Positions 1 to 8,844 are shown, counted from the first letter of the stretch. The stretch is DNA of 40,849 nucleotides from Candidatus Velthaea versatilis (GCA_003134035.1 PLAE01000264.1:1-40849); one strand, 5' to 3'. Numbers and translations: made by a program. The notes: generated by a model not told the origin, from the letters alone.

Positions 1-10
1 GCCCGTCGTC

Positions 11-36
11 GCCTGTCGGGCACAAGCCCGACAGGC
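11..36. terminator. Perfect 10-bp hairpin, possible terminator of an upstream gene
   Basis: The arms GCCTGTCGGG (11-20) and CCCGACAGGC (27-36) are perfectly complementary around a 6-nt loop. No T-run follows, so it is not a classical intrinsic terminator. It lies just before the ribosome-binding site of the first gene, so it could end transcription from a gene outside the window or be a small dispersed palindrome. Confidence 0.4.
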
Positions 37-50
37 TCATAGGAGTCGAT

Positions 51-749
51 TTGAACCTTCGCACGATCGCGTTCGCGGCGGTCGCCTTGATCGCGTTCGG
101 CACCAGTTCGGTTTCGTTCGCGCAGCCGGCGCCCGGCACGCCGCCCCCGCCGCCCGTGCCGGCCGCCTCATCCAGTGCGCTCATTTCCACGTCGCCCGAG
201 CCGACCGCGCCGCCGCCGGGTGCGCCGGTCCCGAATTCGCCGGCGATGACGCCGACGCCGACGCCCGAACCCTTCACGTCGCCGAGCGCCTCGCCCGAAG
301 CGTCGACTGGGCCGACACCCGAAGGCCGGGGGCGGGGCCGCGGCCGGCGCGGGGCGGGCGGCGAGCCCTCACCGGCTGCGAGTCCGAGCGACACGCCCGA
401 GCCACCCCAATTCTCGACCCTCGACGGGGTCTGGGAAGTCGCCCTCCAGCCGCTCACCGGCGCCCGCACGATCTACTCCCACCTGTACATCACGCAGACC
501 GGCAACACGCTGACGGGCACCTGGCGCCGCGACAGCAAAACGACGCTGCCTTTCACCGGCACCTTTGACGGCCGGCTCTTCAAGATCAGCGTGACCGCCG
601 GCTCCGCCACCCTGCTGCTGAGCGGGTACGAGGAGAACTACATGGATATGGTGGGGCTCTTTACCGACGGCGATCCGCAACATGCGGGTACGCCCTTTAC
701 CGCCGCCCACCGCAAGCGTGAAAAAGATCGCGGCGTCAACATCCAGTAG
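51..749 (+). CDS. Secreted Pro/Ala-rich protein of unknown function
   Basis: The TTG start is chosen because AGGAG lies 5 nt upstream (41-45) and the reading gives a clean signal peptide (residues 1-25, hydrophobic core AAVALIAFG, cleavage near SFA-Q). Residues about 26-120 are a Pro/Ala/Ser/Thr-rich linker with an Arg-Gly patch (GRGRGRRG). Residues about 122-222 form a compact domain with alternating short beta-type strands (LDGVWEV, SHLYITQTGNTLTGTW), like small lipocalin- or DUF-type beta-barrels, but no family was recognised. It is probably exported and tethered or free in the envelope. It ends 1 nt before the MetY start, so the two may be co-transcribed. The function is unknown. Confidence 0.72.
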   Translation: MNLRTIAFAAVALIAFGTSSVSFAQPAPGTPPPPPVPAASSSALISTSPEPTAPPPGAPVPNSPAMTPTPTPEPFTSPSASPEASTGPTPEGRGRGRGRRGAGGEPSPAASPSDTPEPPQFSTLDGVWEVALQPLTGARTIYSHLYITQTGNTLTGTWRRDSKTTLPFTGTFDGRLFKISVTAGSATLLLSGYEENYMDMVGLFTDGDPQHAGTPFTAAHRKREKDRGVNIQ

Positions 750-750
750 C

Positions 751-2058
751 GTGCCGGCGCCCGCCGACCGGGCGTTCGGCTTCCGCACGCGCGCGCTGCA
801 CGCCGGGACGCCGCCCGACCCGGCCACCGGCGCGCGCGCGCAGCCGATCTACATGTCGTCGAGCTTCGTCTTCGACTCGACCGAGCACGCCGCCGAACTC
901 TTCGCGCTGCGAACCTACGGCAATATTTACACACGCATCGGCAACCCGACGGTGGCGGCATTCGAAGAGAAGATGGCGAGCCTCGAAGGCGGCCTGGGCG
1001 GCGTCGCGACCGCGTCGGGTCTATCCGCGCAGCTCACGACGATCCTCGCCCTGGCCCAGGCGGGCGACCACCTCGTGGCGACGGCGAATCTCTACGGCGG
1101 CACCATCACCCAGTTCGCGGTGACGCTCAAGCGGATGGGGATCGACGTCACCTTCATCGCGCCCAACGACATCGCGGCGCTGATCCGCGCGATCGGCCCG
1201 TCGACGCGAGCGGTGTATACCGAGACGATCGGCAACCCGGCCGGCAACGTCGCCGATCTCGAAGCGCTTGCGACCGCGGCCCACGCGCACGGCGTGCCGC
1301 TCATCGTCGATAATACGTTCGCCTCGCCGTTTCTGTGCCGCCCGATCGAATGGGGCGCGGATATCGTGGTCGCGTCGGCGACCAAATTCATCGGCGGCCA
1401 TGGGACCGCGATCGGCGGCATCATCGTCGAGTCGGGCCATTTTCCGTGGGGCTCGGGGCGCCATCCGCTGCTCTCGACGCCGAGCCCCGGTTATCACGAC
1501 ATGAATTTCGCCGAAACCTTCGGGGAGTTCGCGTTTCTGATGCGCGCGCGGGTCGAAGTGCTGCGCGACGTCGGCGCGTGTCTTTCGCCGATGAACGCAT
1601 TCCTGTTCATCCAGGGACTCGAAACGCTGCCGTTCCGCATGCCCGCGCACGTCGCCAACGCCCGCGCCGTCGCCGACTTTCTCGCCTCACGCGCGGAAGT
1701 CGCCTGGATCGCGTATGCCGGGCTGCCCGGCGATCCGTCCTACGCGCTGGCCCAGAAATATTTACCCGACGGCGCCGGCTCGATCTTCAGCTTCGGCCTG
1801 CGCGGCGGACGGACGGCGGGCGCCGCGTTCATCGAAGCCCTCGAACTGTGGTCACATTTGGCGAACGTCGGCGACGCCAAGAGCCTGGTGATCCACCCGG
1901 CCTCAACGACGCACGGGCAGTTGAGCGACGCCGACATGACCGCGTCGGGCGTGCGGCCGGAGATGATTCGCGTCTCGGTCGGGCTCGAGGACGCCGCCGA
2001 TCTGATCTGGGATCTCGACCGCGCGCTGCGGCGCGCCGCGACCGCCGTGCGCGCATGA
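751..2058 (+). CDS. metY: O-acetylhomoserine (thiol)-lyase / sulfhydrylase, MetY type
   Basis: A PLP enzyme of the Cys/Met metabolism family that makes homocysteine from O-acyl-homoserine and sulfide. The start is placed at GTG 751, one base after the previous stop, because the family N-terminus (FRTRALHAG, then PIYMSSSFVFD) begins there; the frame extends back to 682 but that part looks non-coding. YGNIYTRIGNPT is the classical substrate/PLP signature, and Lys212 in SATKFIGGHG is the expected Schiff-base lysine. The length of 435 aa is normal for MetY. It overlaps the CoA-binding gene by 4 nt and heads a six-gene overlapping operon. The acyl group of the substrate (acetyl or succinyl) cannot be told from sequence. 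Cystathionine gamma-synthase is less likely given the length and motifs. Confidence 0.9.
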   Translation: MPAPADRAFGFRTRALHAGTPPDPATGARAQPIYMSSSFVFDSTEHAAELFALRTYGNIYTRIGNPTVAAFEEKMASLEGGLGGVATASGLSAQLTTILALAQAGDHLVATANLYGGTITQFAVTLKRMGIDVTFIAPNDIAALIRAIGPSTRAVYTETIGNPAGNVADLEALATAAHAHGVPLIVDNTFASPFLCRPIEWGADIVVASATKFIGGHGTAIGGIIVESGHFPWGSGRHPLLSTPSPGYHDMNFAETFGEFAFLMRARVEVLRDVGACLSPMNAFLFIQGLETLPFRMPAHVANARAVADFLASRAEVAWIAYAGLPGDPSYALAQKYLPDGAGSIFSFGLRGGRTAGAAFIEALELWSHLANVGDAKSLVIHPASTTHGQLSDADMTASGVRPEMIRVSVGLEDAADLIWDLDRALRRAATAVRA

Positions 2059-2534
2059 TCCTAACGACGGTGGCCCAGCGGCGGGCGCTGCTCGACGGCG
2101 CGCGCACGATTGCGATGGTCGGCGCTTCGGCCAATCCCGTGCGACCGAGTTACTTCGTGTTCAGCTATCTGCGCACGAGAGGCCGCTACACCGTCGCGCC
2201 GATCAACCCCGGCATCGAGCACATCGACGGCGTGCGCGCGTTTCCGACGCTGGCCGCTTACGCCGCCGAGTACGGTCCGCCGGACATCGTCGACGTGTTC
2301 CGCAAGCCGGAGTCGGCGCCCGAGGCGGCCCGCGCCGCGATCGACGCCGGGGCAGGTGCGATTTGGTTTCAGTACGGCGTAATCGATGCCGAAGCAATCG
2401 CGCTGGCCGACGCGGCGGGGCTCGACGTCGTCGTCGACCGCTGCATCAAAGTCGAATCGGCGCGCTTCGACGGCGGACTCGCGATGGGCGGACTCAACAC
2501 CGGCCTCATTTCCGCGCGGCGACGCGGCGCATGA
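2055..2534 (+). CDS. CoA-binding domain protein (YccU-like)
   Basis: A 159-aa single-domain Rossmann protein of the CoA-binding (succinyl-CoA ligase alpha-like) family. The nucleotide loop VGASANP is at residues 22-28. It is followed by the family pattern of a YFVFSYL helix, PINPG, an LPD-like PPDIVDVFRKPE segment and WFQYGV near the C-terminus. ATG 2055 overlaps the metY stop (ATGA), so translation is probably coupled. Members of this family often sit beside homocysteine-forming enzymes and are thought to bind CoA or a related thiol, but their exact job is not established. It may serve either MetY or the acyl-CoA chemistry of the LuxE/LuxC genes that follow. Confidence 0.85.
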   Translation: MILTTVAQRRALLDGARTIAMVGASANPVRPSYFVFSYLRTRGRYTVAPINPGIEHIDGVRAFPTLAAYAAEYGPPDIVDVFRKPESAPEAARAAIDAGAGAIWFQYGVIDAEAIALADAAGLDVVVDRCIKVESARFDGGLAMGGLNTGLISARRRGA

Positions 2535-3619
2535 TCGAGCCGACACCCGCCGCGTTGCTCAACGCGCGCATCCTCAGCGCGATTTCGAGCTACGCGCTGG
2601 GCGACGACGAGTTCGACCGGCTGGCCTGCGACATTTTCGCGTACCAGCTCGAACACAATGCGCCATACGCCGCGTACGCGCGCCGGTTGGGTTTTAGCGC
2701 CGCCCGGCTGCCGCGGAAGGCCGCGGAAATCCCCGCGGTTCCGGCGGCGGCGTTCAAAGAAGCCGTACTGAGCACCGCCGGACCGGGCGGCACGCAAACG
2801 TGGTTCGAGACCAGCGGAACGACGGCCGGCGTCGGTGGCCGGCACTACCTCGAAACCACCGCGCTCTACGAGGCCGCGTTGCTAGCCGGCTTCGACCGCG
2901 CGTTGCTCGCCGACGGGGCCCAGTTGCGCTATCTGCTGCTGGTCCCCGACGCCCGGCGCCGGCCGCACTCGTCGCTCGGCTTCATGATGGATCGCATCGC
3001 GGCGCTGCGCGGCGACGGCCGCGACGGACGCTTCGTCGACGGCGACGCCTTCGACGGGGAGGGGTTCGAACGCGCGCTCGACGCGGCGGTCGCCGACGGC
3101 ATGCCGGTCTGCATCGCGACGACCGCCTTCGCGCTCGTCGCGGCGGTCGATTATCTCGCCGCGCGCGATCGCCGAGTGGTGTTGCCGCCGGGCTCGCGCC
3201 TCATGGAGACGGGCGGCTTCAAGGGCCGGACGCGCGTCGTCGAACGAGCCGAGTTGTACGCCGCCGCCGGCGACCGGCTGGGCATTCCCGCCGCATCGAT
3301 CGTCGCCGAATACGGCATGACCGAGCTGTCGAGTCAGTACTACGATTCGGCCGCCAGCCGCGGCGGTGCGCAGCGGTATAAAGTCTGGCCGCCGTGGCTG
3401 CGGCCGATCGTCGTCGACCCGAACGGCACGCCGGTCGCGCCCGGCGTCGTCGGCGCGCTGCGGCACATCGATTGCGCGAATCGCTCGTCGGTCGTTGCGA
3501 TCGAGACCGAAGACCTAGGCGCGCTCACCCCCGACGGCTTGGTGCTGCTCGGCCGCGAGCGCGGGGCGGAACTGCGCGGCTGTTCGCTCGATGCCGAAGC
3601 GCTCGCTGCGCGCGCTTAG
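2531..3619 (+). CDS. LuxE-like acyl-protein synthetase (acyl adenylation)
   Basis: A 362-aa member of the LuxE/PaaK-like adenylate-forming family. LuxE proteins activate a carboxylic acid as acyl-AMP and pass it to a cysteine of their own before handing it to LuxC. Seen here are the adenylate P-loop ETSGTTAG (93-100), YGMTELSSQYY (261-271, the A5-type motif), and a cysteine close to the C-terminus (RGCSLD, Cys351) in the position of the acyl-accepting cysteine of LuxE. ATG 2531 overlaps the previous stop. The next gene is a LuxC homologue, so the pair most likely reduces an acid to an aldehyde. No luciferase (luxAB) is present, so bioluminescence is not implied. The acid substrate is unknown. 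Confidence 0.82.
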   Translation: MIEPTPAALLNARILSAISSYALGDDEFDRLACDIFAYQLEHNAPYAAYARRLGFSAARLPRKAAEIPAVPAAAFKEAVLSTAGPGGTQTWFETSGTTAGVGGRHYLETTALYEAALLAGFDRALLADGAQLRYLLLVPDARRRPHSSLGFMMDRIAALRGDGRDGRFVDGDAFDGEGFERALDAAVADGMPVCIATTAFALVAAVDYLAARDRRVVLPPGSRLMETGGFKGRTRVVERAELYAAAGDRLGIPAASIVAEYGMTELSSQYYDSAASRGGAQRYKVWPPWLRPIVVDPNGTPVAPGVVGALRHIDCANRSSVVAIETEDLGALTPDGLVLLGRERGAELRGCSLDAEALAARA

Positions 3620-4826
3620 CGCCGCCGCGATCGTGGCGTCGATCGCCGACGCCGCCGAACGCTGGAGCGACGCCGACTTTCCGCCCCGCGTGCGCGCGAC
3701 CGAGGCGATCCAAACGCGCTTGGGGTACAGCACGCCGGTCGTCGAGTACGCGCTCGACCGGATCTTCTTCTCGCTGCGCGCCGATGCGCTGAGCGCGGCG
3801 ATCGCCGACGAACTCGGTTCGCTCGCGGCGCTCGACGGACCCGTCGATCGCCCCGGCCGGCCGGCAAGCTGGGCGCGCGGCGTCGATCGCGTCGCAATCG
3901 TTTCGAGCGACAGCACGATCGGCGTGGCGCTCGTGCCCGCCGTGTATGCGCTCGCGGCCAAGTGCGACGTGCTGGTCAAAGACCGCAACGATGCACTGGT
4001 ACGCGCATTCTTCCTGTCGCTGGCCGAGGAACGGCCGGAGTTCGCGGCGGCGGCGGTGGCTCGCGATTGGCGCGGCGGAGCCGATCCGGACGAAGCCGGC
4101 GTGCTCGGCCGAGCCGATGCCGTGGTCGCCTTCGGATCGGACCCGGCGCTGCGCGCGATCCGCGCGCAGTTGCGCGCCGACGCACGGTTCGTTGCCTTCG
4201 GTCACCGTGCCAGCGTCGGCTTCGTGCAGCTTGCCGAGATCCCGGCGCGGCGGCGTGAAGCGCTGCTCGATGCGATCGCCACCGACGCGTTGCTCTACGA
4301 CGGTGAAGGCTGCCTTTCGCTGCACGCGCTCTTCGTGGCGGGCGACGCATCCGCGACCGCCGCGTTGGCTACCGATCTCGCCGCGGCGTTCGAGCGCGTA
4401 TCGATCGAATTTCCGCCCGGCACGGCGGACGATCCGCAGCGCGCCGCGGCATTGGCCGCGTACCGCAATTTGGGCGCGTTTCGGGCCGCCGGCGGGCGCG
4501 GCGCGATCTACGCGCCGGTGCGCGCGACCGCGGCGATCGCCTTCGATCCGCCACGCGACGCGCCGCCGCCGCTGCTGCCGCGCGTGCTGCCGGTCTTCCC
4601 GGTAGCGGGTCCCGAGGACGCCGTCGCGTACCTGCGCGCGCAACACGTTCCGGTGATGGCCGTCGGCGTGAGCGACCCGGCGGCGCCGGCCGCGCTGCGG
4701 TTCGCCGAGGCGATTGGTGCCGTGCGCATCGCGCGGCTGGGCGAGATGCAGGCGCCGCCGGTCGGCGGCCATCACGGCGGCGCGCCGCGCATCGCCGACT
4801 TCGTGCGTTGGATCGACCGCGAGTGA
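3591..4826 (+). CDS. LuxC-like acyl-CoA / acyl-protein reductase
   Basis: A 411-aa protein of the LuxC branch of the aldehyde dehydrogenase superfamily, which reduces an activated acyl group to an aldehyde with NAD(P)H. Features seen are the N-terminal cofactor region with VAIVSSDSTIG (101-111), LAAKCDVLVKDR, a VVAFGSD segment, and the catalytic-cysteine segment DGEGCLSLHALFV with Cys241. The start at ATG 3591 overlaps luxE by 29 nt; no convincing ribosome-binding site precedes it, so translation may be coupled, or a start slightly downstream (GTG 3634) may be used. It is followed by an aminotransferase that overlaps it by 4 nt, suggesting that the aldehyde is aminated rather than oxidised or used by luciferase. 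Confidence 0.8.
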   Translation: MPKRSLRALSAAAIVASIADAAERWSDADFPPRVRATEAIQTRLGYSTPVVEYALDRIFFSLRADALSAAIADELGSLAALDGPVDRPGRPASWARGVDRVAIVSSDSTIGVALVPAVYALAAKCDVLVKDRNDALVRAFFLSLAEERPEFAAAAVARDWRGGADPDEAGVLGRADAVVAFGSDPALRAIRAQLRADARFVAFGHRASVGFVQLAEIPARRREALLDAIATDALLYDGEGCLSLHALFVAGDASATAALATDLAAAFERVSIEFPPGTADDPQRAAALAAYRNLGAFRAAGGRGAIYAPVRATAAIAFDPPRDAPPPLLPRVLPVFPVAGPEDAVAYLRAQHVPVMAVGVSDPAAPAALRFAEAIGAVRIARLGEMQAPPVGGHHGGAPRIADFVRWIDRE

Positions 4827-6124
4827 GCGTCGCACTCGACCGGCTCGAACGCATTGTTACGCCGATCCCCGGACCGCGTTCGCTTGCGCTCGCCTCCACG
4901 CTCGCGCGCTACGAGTCGCAAGGCGTCACGTACCTGAGCGCTGCGTACCCGGTATTCTGGAGGAGCGCGCGCGGCGCGCTCGTCACCGACGTCGACGGCA
5001 ACCGCTTCATCGACCTCACGGCGGCGTTCGGCGTGGCGAACGTCGGCCATACCAACGAGCAGGTTGCCGCGGCGGTTGCCGCGCAGGCGCGCGATCTCAT
5101 TCACGGCATGGGCGACGTGCACCCGACCGAAGTCAAAGCACTGCTGCTCGAACAGCTCGCCGCGCTCGCCCCGGGCGACTTGCAAAAAACCTATCTCACG
5201 ACCGGCGGCGCGGAAGCGGTCGAATTCGCGCTGAAAACGGCGTTGCTCGCCACGGGCAAATCCCGGTTCATCGCCTACGCGGGAGCCTACCATGGTCTCT
5301 CGCTGGGAACGCTCGACGTGATCGGCATCCCGAAATTTCGCACGCCGTTTGCCGCGCTCATCGCCGAACGCACGACGTGGCTGCCGTTCCCGCTTACGCA
5401 CGGCGCGGTGGCGCTGGCTCAGGCCCGGAGCGCCTTCGAGCGTGACCCGCACATCGCCGCGCTCATCGTTGAGCCGGTGCAAGGACGCGGCGGCGTGATC
5501 ATTCCGCCCGCGGGTTTCCTCGCCGGTCTGCGCCGGCTATGTGACGAGTTCGGCGCGCTGCTGATCTTCGATGAAATTTACACCGGATTCGGCCGCACCG
5601 GGGCGATGTTCGCGTGCGAGCACGCCGGGGTCGTACCGGATTTGTTGTGCGTCGGCAAGGCGCTGGCAGGCGGCGTACCGCTCGCGGCGACGATTGGCCG
5701 GCCCGCGGTCATGGACGCCTGGCCCAAGAGCGAAGGCGAAGCGCTGCACACCGCCACGTTTATCGGCAACCCGCTAGCGTGCGCTGCCGCCCTGGCGACG
5801 CTCGACGAAATCGCGCGCCTCGATCTGCTCGCCCGCGTGCGTGACCGGACGCCGGCGTTCGCGGCGCGGCTCGCACGGCTGCGCGCCTATCCGCACATCG
5901 TCGATACGCGCGGCATCGGATTTCTGCACGCGCTGGAGTTCGATTCCGCCGCCGAGGCAAACCGCATCGTCATCGAGGCACTCGCGCGCGGAGTCATCGT
6001 GCTGCAATCCGGACCCACCGGCACGTCGATTACCCTGGCCCCGCCGCTGGTGATCGAAGACGACCAGCTCGCACGCGCGCTCGACCTCGTCGAAGCGTGC
6101 CTGACTTCAGAGAAAGAGCAATGA
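4823..6124 (+). CDS. Class III (omega-type) aminotransferase
   Basis: A 433-aa PLP enzyme of the class III aminotransferase family (ornithine, GABA and other omega-amino transaminases). The sequence shows VDGNRFIDLTAAFGVANVGH, TTGGAEAVEFALK (PLP phosphate site), GAYHGLSLG, LLIFDEIYTGFGRTG (the Asp that pairs with the pyridine N) and Lys279 in CVGKALAGGVPLAA. GTG 4823 is preferred because it overlaps the luxC stop (GTGA); an in-frame TTG at 4808 is the alternative. Class III enzymes commonly act on terminal aldehydes, so in this operon it could aminate the aldehyde made by the LuxE/LuxC pair. The amino donor and product are not determined. Confidence 0.88.
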   Translation: MSVALDRLERIVTPIPGPRSLALASTLARYESQGVTYLSAAYPVFWRSARGALVTDVDGNRFIDLTAAFGVANVGHTNEQVAAAVAAQARDLIHGMGDVHPTEVKALLLEQLAALAPGDLQKTYLTTGGAEAVEFALKTALLATGKSRFIAYAGAYHGLSLGTLDVIGIPKFRTPFAALIAERTTWLPFPLTHGAVALAQARSAFERDPHIAALIVEPVQGRGGVIIPPAGFLAGLRRLCDEFGALLIFDEIYTGFGRTGAMFACEHAGVVPDLLCVGKALAGGVPLAATIGRPAVMDAWPKSEGEALHTATFIGNPLACAAALATLDEIARLDLLARVRDRTPAFAARLARLRAYPHIVDTRGIGFLHALEFDSAAEANRIVIEALARGVIVLQSGPTGTSITLAPPLVIEDDQLARALDLVEACLTSEKEQ

Positions 6125-7161
6125 CTTACAAAGTCGGCATCGTCGGCAGCGGCTTCGGCGGCAATGTGCACGCGCCGGCATTCACGCTCCACCCCAAGTT
6201 CGAGGTCGTGGCGATCGCGTCTCCGAGCAATGCGCGACGCGTCGCGCGCGAACGCAACATCCCGCACGCCTTCGCGACGCTCGACGAGATGCTGCGCACG
6301 GTCGACGTCGATGTGGTGTCGGTCAGCTCGCCGCCGTTCGACCATCATGCCGCCGTGCTCACGGCGCTTGCCGCCGGCAAGCACGTGCTGTGCGAGAAGC
6401 CGTTCGCGCTCAATCTCGCGCAGGCCGACGAGATGGTTGCCGCCGCACAGCGTGCGGGAACCGCCTGCAGCGTGGCCTTCGAGTTCCGCTACGAACCCGC
6501 CGAGGCGACGCTCAAAGCGCTCATCACCGACGGCAAAATCGCCGATTTGCGTGAGATCGAGGTCACGCGCTTCGGCAACGAACTGCGCGCGGCAACCAGG
6601 CGTCCGCGCTCTAACTGGTGGTACTCGCGCGCTCGCGGCGGCGGTGTGGCGAATTCGATTTTGCCGCACCTCGTCGACCTCGCGCACTGGTATGCCGGCC
6701 GGCCGCCGGTCGCCGTAACGGGCTTCGGTCGCACCGCGCATCCGCTGCGCCATGATGCCGACGGTGCATTTCCAAGCGACGTCTTCGACGGCATCTTCGT
6801 GCTGCTAGACTACGGCGACGGCCTGATCTCGCGCATCACCGCCGACAGCACGACGAGCATGAACCAGTGCACGCTGGCCCTACATGCCGAATCCATCAGC
6901 GTCGTCGCCAACGGCGACTTTCTCGTCGAAATGCGGCTGTTTTCGGTCGAACCCGACGACCAAAGCGAATTCGACCTTACGCCGTTACCGCACGCAAAAT
7001 ACTCGTCGATCGCGCCCAACGTGCCGCCGTTTCTGGCCCTGCTCGACGACTTCGCCGAGCGCATCGCGACCGGCGGCGGCAACGCACCAACGTTCGCCGA
7101 CGGACTCGCCGTCCAACGCGTCCTCGCCGCGATCGGTTACGAGTACTCTGCCCCGCGCTAA
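6121..7161 (+). CDS. GFO/IDH/MocA family NAD(P)-dependent oxidoreductase
   Basis: A 346-aa oxidoreductase. An N-terminal Rossmann fold begins VGIVGSGFGGNVHAPAF (dinucleotide loop) and carries the family hallmark CEKPFALN with Lys93. The C-terminal alpha/beta domain contains GGGVANSILPHLVDLAHW, in the usual place of the catalytic His-containing helix. ATG 6121 overlaps the aminotransferase stop (ATGA). Family members reduce or oxidise sugars, inositols, imines or bilins. Beside a LuxE/LuxC/aminotransferase set it could reduce an imine or a keto/aldehyde intermediate, but this is inference. It is the last gene of the operon; a convergent gene follows after about 260 bp. Confidence 0.88.
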   Translation: MTYKVGIVGSGFGGNVHAPAFTLHPKFEVVAIASPSNARRVARERNIPHAFATLDEMLRTVDVDVVSVSSPPFDHHAAVLTALAAGKHVLCEKPFALNLAQADEMVAAAQRAGTACSVAFEFRYEPAEATLKALITDGKIADLREIEVTRFGNELRAATRRPRSNWWYSRARGGGVANSILPHLVDLAHWYAGRPPVAVTGFGRTAHPLRHDADGAFPSDVFDGIFVLLDYGDGLISRITADSTTSMNQCTLALHAESISVVANGDFLVEMRLFSVEPDDQSEFDLTPLPHAKYSSIAPNVPPFLALLDDFAERIATGGGNAPTFADGLAVQRVLAAIGYEYSAPR

Positions 7162-7380
7162 GAGACTCCGGTCCGGCGTAAGCGACGAGCGAATCTCGAC
7201 ACAATGGCTGCCCGTCAGCCGTCGCGGCGACCGTGCGACCATGTCGCGCCATGAGGCCGGAAAGCGTTGCGACCGCCGTTACTTGCGCTCCAGCAGCTCA
7301 CCAAATAATCGAAACAATGGCCGCGAAACCCGAGCCGCCGGAACACGATTCGGGGGCCGGTCCGGGATCAGGAGCACGGG

Positions 7381-7428
7381 CGGCTTGTGGTGCAGCCGCA
7401 AATGCTAGATCGACGTACTCGATCTAGC
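7381..7428. repeat. Two-hairpin 3'-end element, copy A
   Basis: Hairpin 1 is CGGCT (7381-7385) with AGCCG; hairpin 2 is GCTAGATCGA (7404-7413) with TCGATCTAGC (7419-7428), a perfect 10-bp stem with a 5-nt loop. The linker AGCCGCAAATGC is almost that of the elements at 20.6 and 22.3 kb (AGCCGCAAACGC). It overlaps the cinA stop codon and lies between convergent genes, so it may be a bidirectional terminator or transcript-end protector. Confidence 0.5.
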
Positions 7429-8698
7429 TCTGGACCCCGACCGCGGTGTTGCTCCGTTCCAAGCGGCGCCAGATCAAGCTCAGCGCCGCGGTCGTGGCGC
7501 GTGTGCGGATGTCCGCGCGCGTGCCGGGGAACGTCAGTTTGACGGCTTCGCTCGCGCCGTCGGGGCCGGCGTAGCCGAACCACACTAGACCCACCGGCTT
7601 GTCGGGCGTCCCGCCATCCGGTCCGGCGATACCGGTGGTCGACAAGGCGATATCGACCCCCAGGCGCGCGCGCGCACCCTGCGCCATCGCCAGCGCCGTC
7701 TCCTCGCTCACGGCGCCGACCGCTGCGAGCGTGGTTTCCGGCACGCCGAGCAGGCCGGTTTTCACGTCGTTTGCGTACGCGACGATCGCGCCGCGAAAAG
7801 TTTGTGAGACACCCGGCACCCCGACGAGCGCATCGGCCACCGCGCCGCCGGTGCACGACTCGGCGGTCCCGATCGTCAAGCCGCGCCGCAGGAGTTCGCC
7901 GACGATCGCGCTCTCCAGCGTCGTCTCGTCATCACCGAAGTAGCCACTGCCGATGCGCGCGCGGATTTCGGCGGCAAGCGGTGCGATCGTGGCGTCGGCG
8001 GCCGCGGCGTCCGGGGCCTTGGCCATGATCTTGATATCGACGCGTCCGTTGTGCGCAAGCATCGCGAGCTTGGGATTTTCGAGCGTGCGAAACAGATCCT
8101 CGATCCGCCGGTCGAGTTCGGATTCGCCGATCCCGACGGTATGCAGCGTGCGGGTGTAGATGGCCGAACGGACGTCGAAGCGCTGCGTGAGCCAGGGGAT
8201 GAGCCGTTCGGTCAGCATCGGCTTCATCTCGCGCGGCACGCCGGGCATCGAGGCCACGAACTTGTCGTCCGCGCGCAGTGCGACGAAGCCGGGCGCGGTG
8301 CCGTGCGGATTCTCGAGCACGACGCTGCCTTCGGGCAAGATTGCCTGCCGGGTGTTGTTGGCGGTCATCGTGCGGCCCATCGCCGCGAAACGCTTTTCGA
8401 TCGCGCGCAGCGACGGCTCGTGCAGCACCAGCCGCCGGTCGACCGCGCGGCCAACGGCGTCCTTCGTGAGATCGTCGACGGTGGGGCCCAGCCCGCCGGT
8501 GGTGACCACTCCGTCCGCGCGGTCGAGCGCGCCGGCGAGCATCGCGGCGAGACGGTCCGCGTTGTCGCCCACGGAGTGCTTCGCGAACACGTCGATTCCC
8601 GCGTCGGCGAGGTGGCGGGCGATGAAGGCCGCGTTTGTGTCGACGAGGTGGCCAAGCAAAATCTCGGTTCCGATCGTGACGATCTCGACTGAAGCCAT
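7424..8698 (-). CDS. cinA: CinA family protein (nucleotide pyrophosphatase-like domain plus NMN deamidase domain)
   Basis: A 424-aa two-domain CinA. The N-terminal MoaB/MogA-like domain (about 1-170) begins VEIVTIGTEILLGHLVDTN and contains TTGGLGPTVDDLT (66-78). A middle segment contains GIGESELDRRIEDL. The C-terminal amidase domain (about 260-424) contains GTAESCTGG with Ser281 as the expected nucleophile and STTGIAGPDGG. The family recycles the pyridine nucleotide by-product NMN and may hydrolyse ADP-ribose. ATG 8698 is chosen over GTG 8704 because GGAG (on the minus strand) sits a few bases before it. It is convergent with the oxidoreductase operon; upstream and divergent is a small membrane protein gene. 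The nearby NAD synthase genes make a link to NAD recycling plausible. Confidence 0.92.
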   Translation of the reverse strand: MASVEIVTIGTEILLGHLVDTNAAFIARHLADAGIDVFAKHSVGDNADRLAAMLAGALDRADGVVTTGGLGPTVDDLTKDAVGRAVDRRLVLHEPSLRAIEKRFAAMGRTMTANNTRQAILPEGSVVLENPHGTAPGFVALRADDKFVASMPGVPREMKPMLTERLIPWLTQRFDVRSAIYTRTLHTVGIGESELDRRIEDLFRTLENPKLAMLAHNGRVDIKIMAKAPDAAAADATIAPLAAEIRARIGSGYFGDDETTLESAIVGELLRRGLTIGTAESCTGGAVADALVGVPGVSQTFRGAIVAYANDVKTGLLGVPETTLAAVGAVSEETALAMAQGARARLGVDIALSTTGIAGPDGGTPDKPVGLVWFGYAGPDGASEAVKLTFPGTRADIRTRATTAALSLIWRRLERSNTAVGVQS

Positions 8699-8827
8699 AA
8701 GCACTCCACATCCCGCGTCGCGCGGCGTGGACCCTCCAGCGGCACGAAAAACGACACCGCTGAGCGAAACCGTCCGCCTGAGCCGGACCGAAGTTGGGTT
8801 CGGCTACCTATACTTTAATTCGTTTTA

Positions 8828-8836
8828 TGGTATAAA
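8828..8836 (+). promoter_or_regulatory. Extended -10 promoter placed for a leaderless transcript
   Basis: TGGTATAAA (8828-8836) matches an extended -10 (TGn plus TATAAT, 5 of 6 bases). It ends 8 nt before ATG 8845, so transcription would begin at or within a few bases of the start codon. No Shine-Dalgarno sequence lies before the ATG, as expected for a leaderless mRNA. The surrounding 8808-8845 is an AT-rich patch in GC-rich DNA. No good -35 is visible. Confidence 0.5.
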
Positions 8837-8844
8837 CTCGGCAT

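Noticed and set aside
3591-4826. Bioluminescence (lux) operon
   Set aside because: Only LuxE/LuxC-like genes are present; luxA, luxB and luxD are absent and an aminotransferase follows instead.
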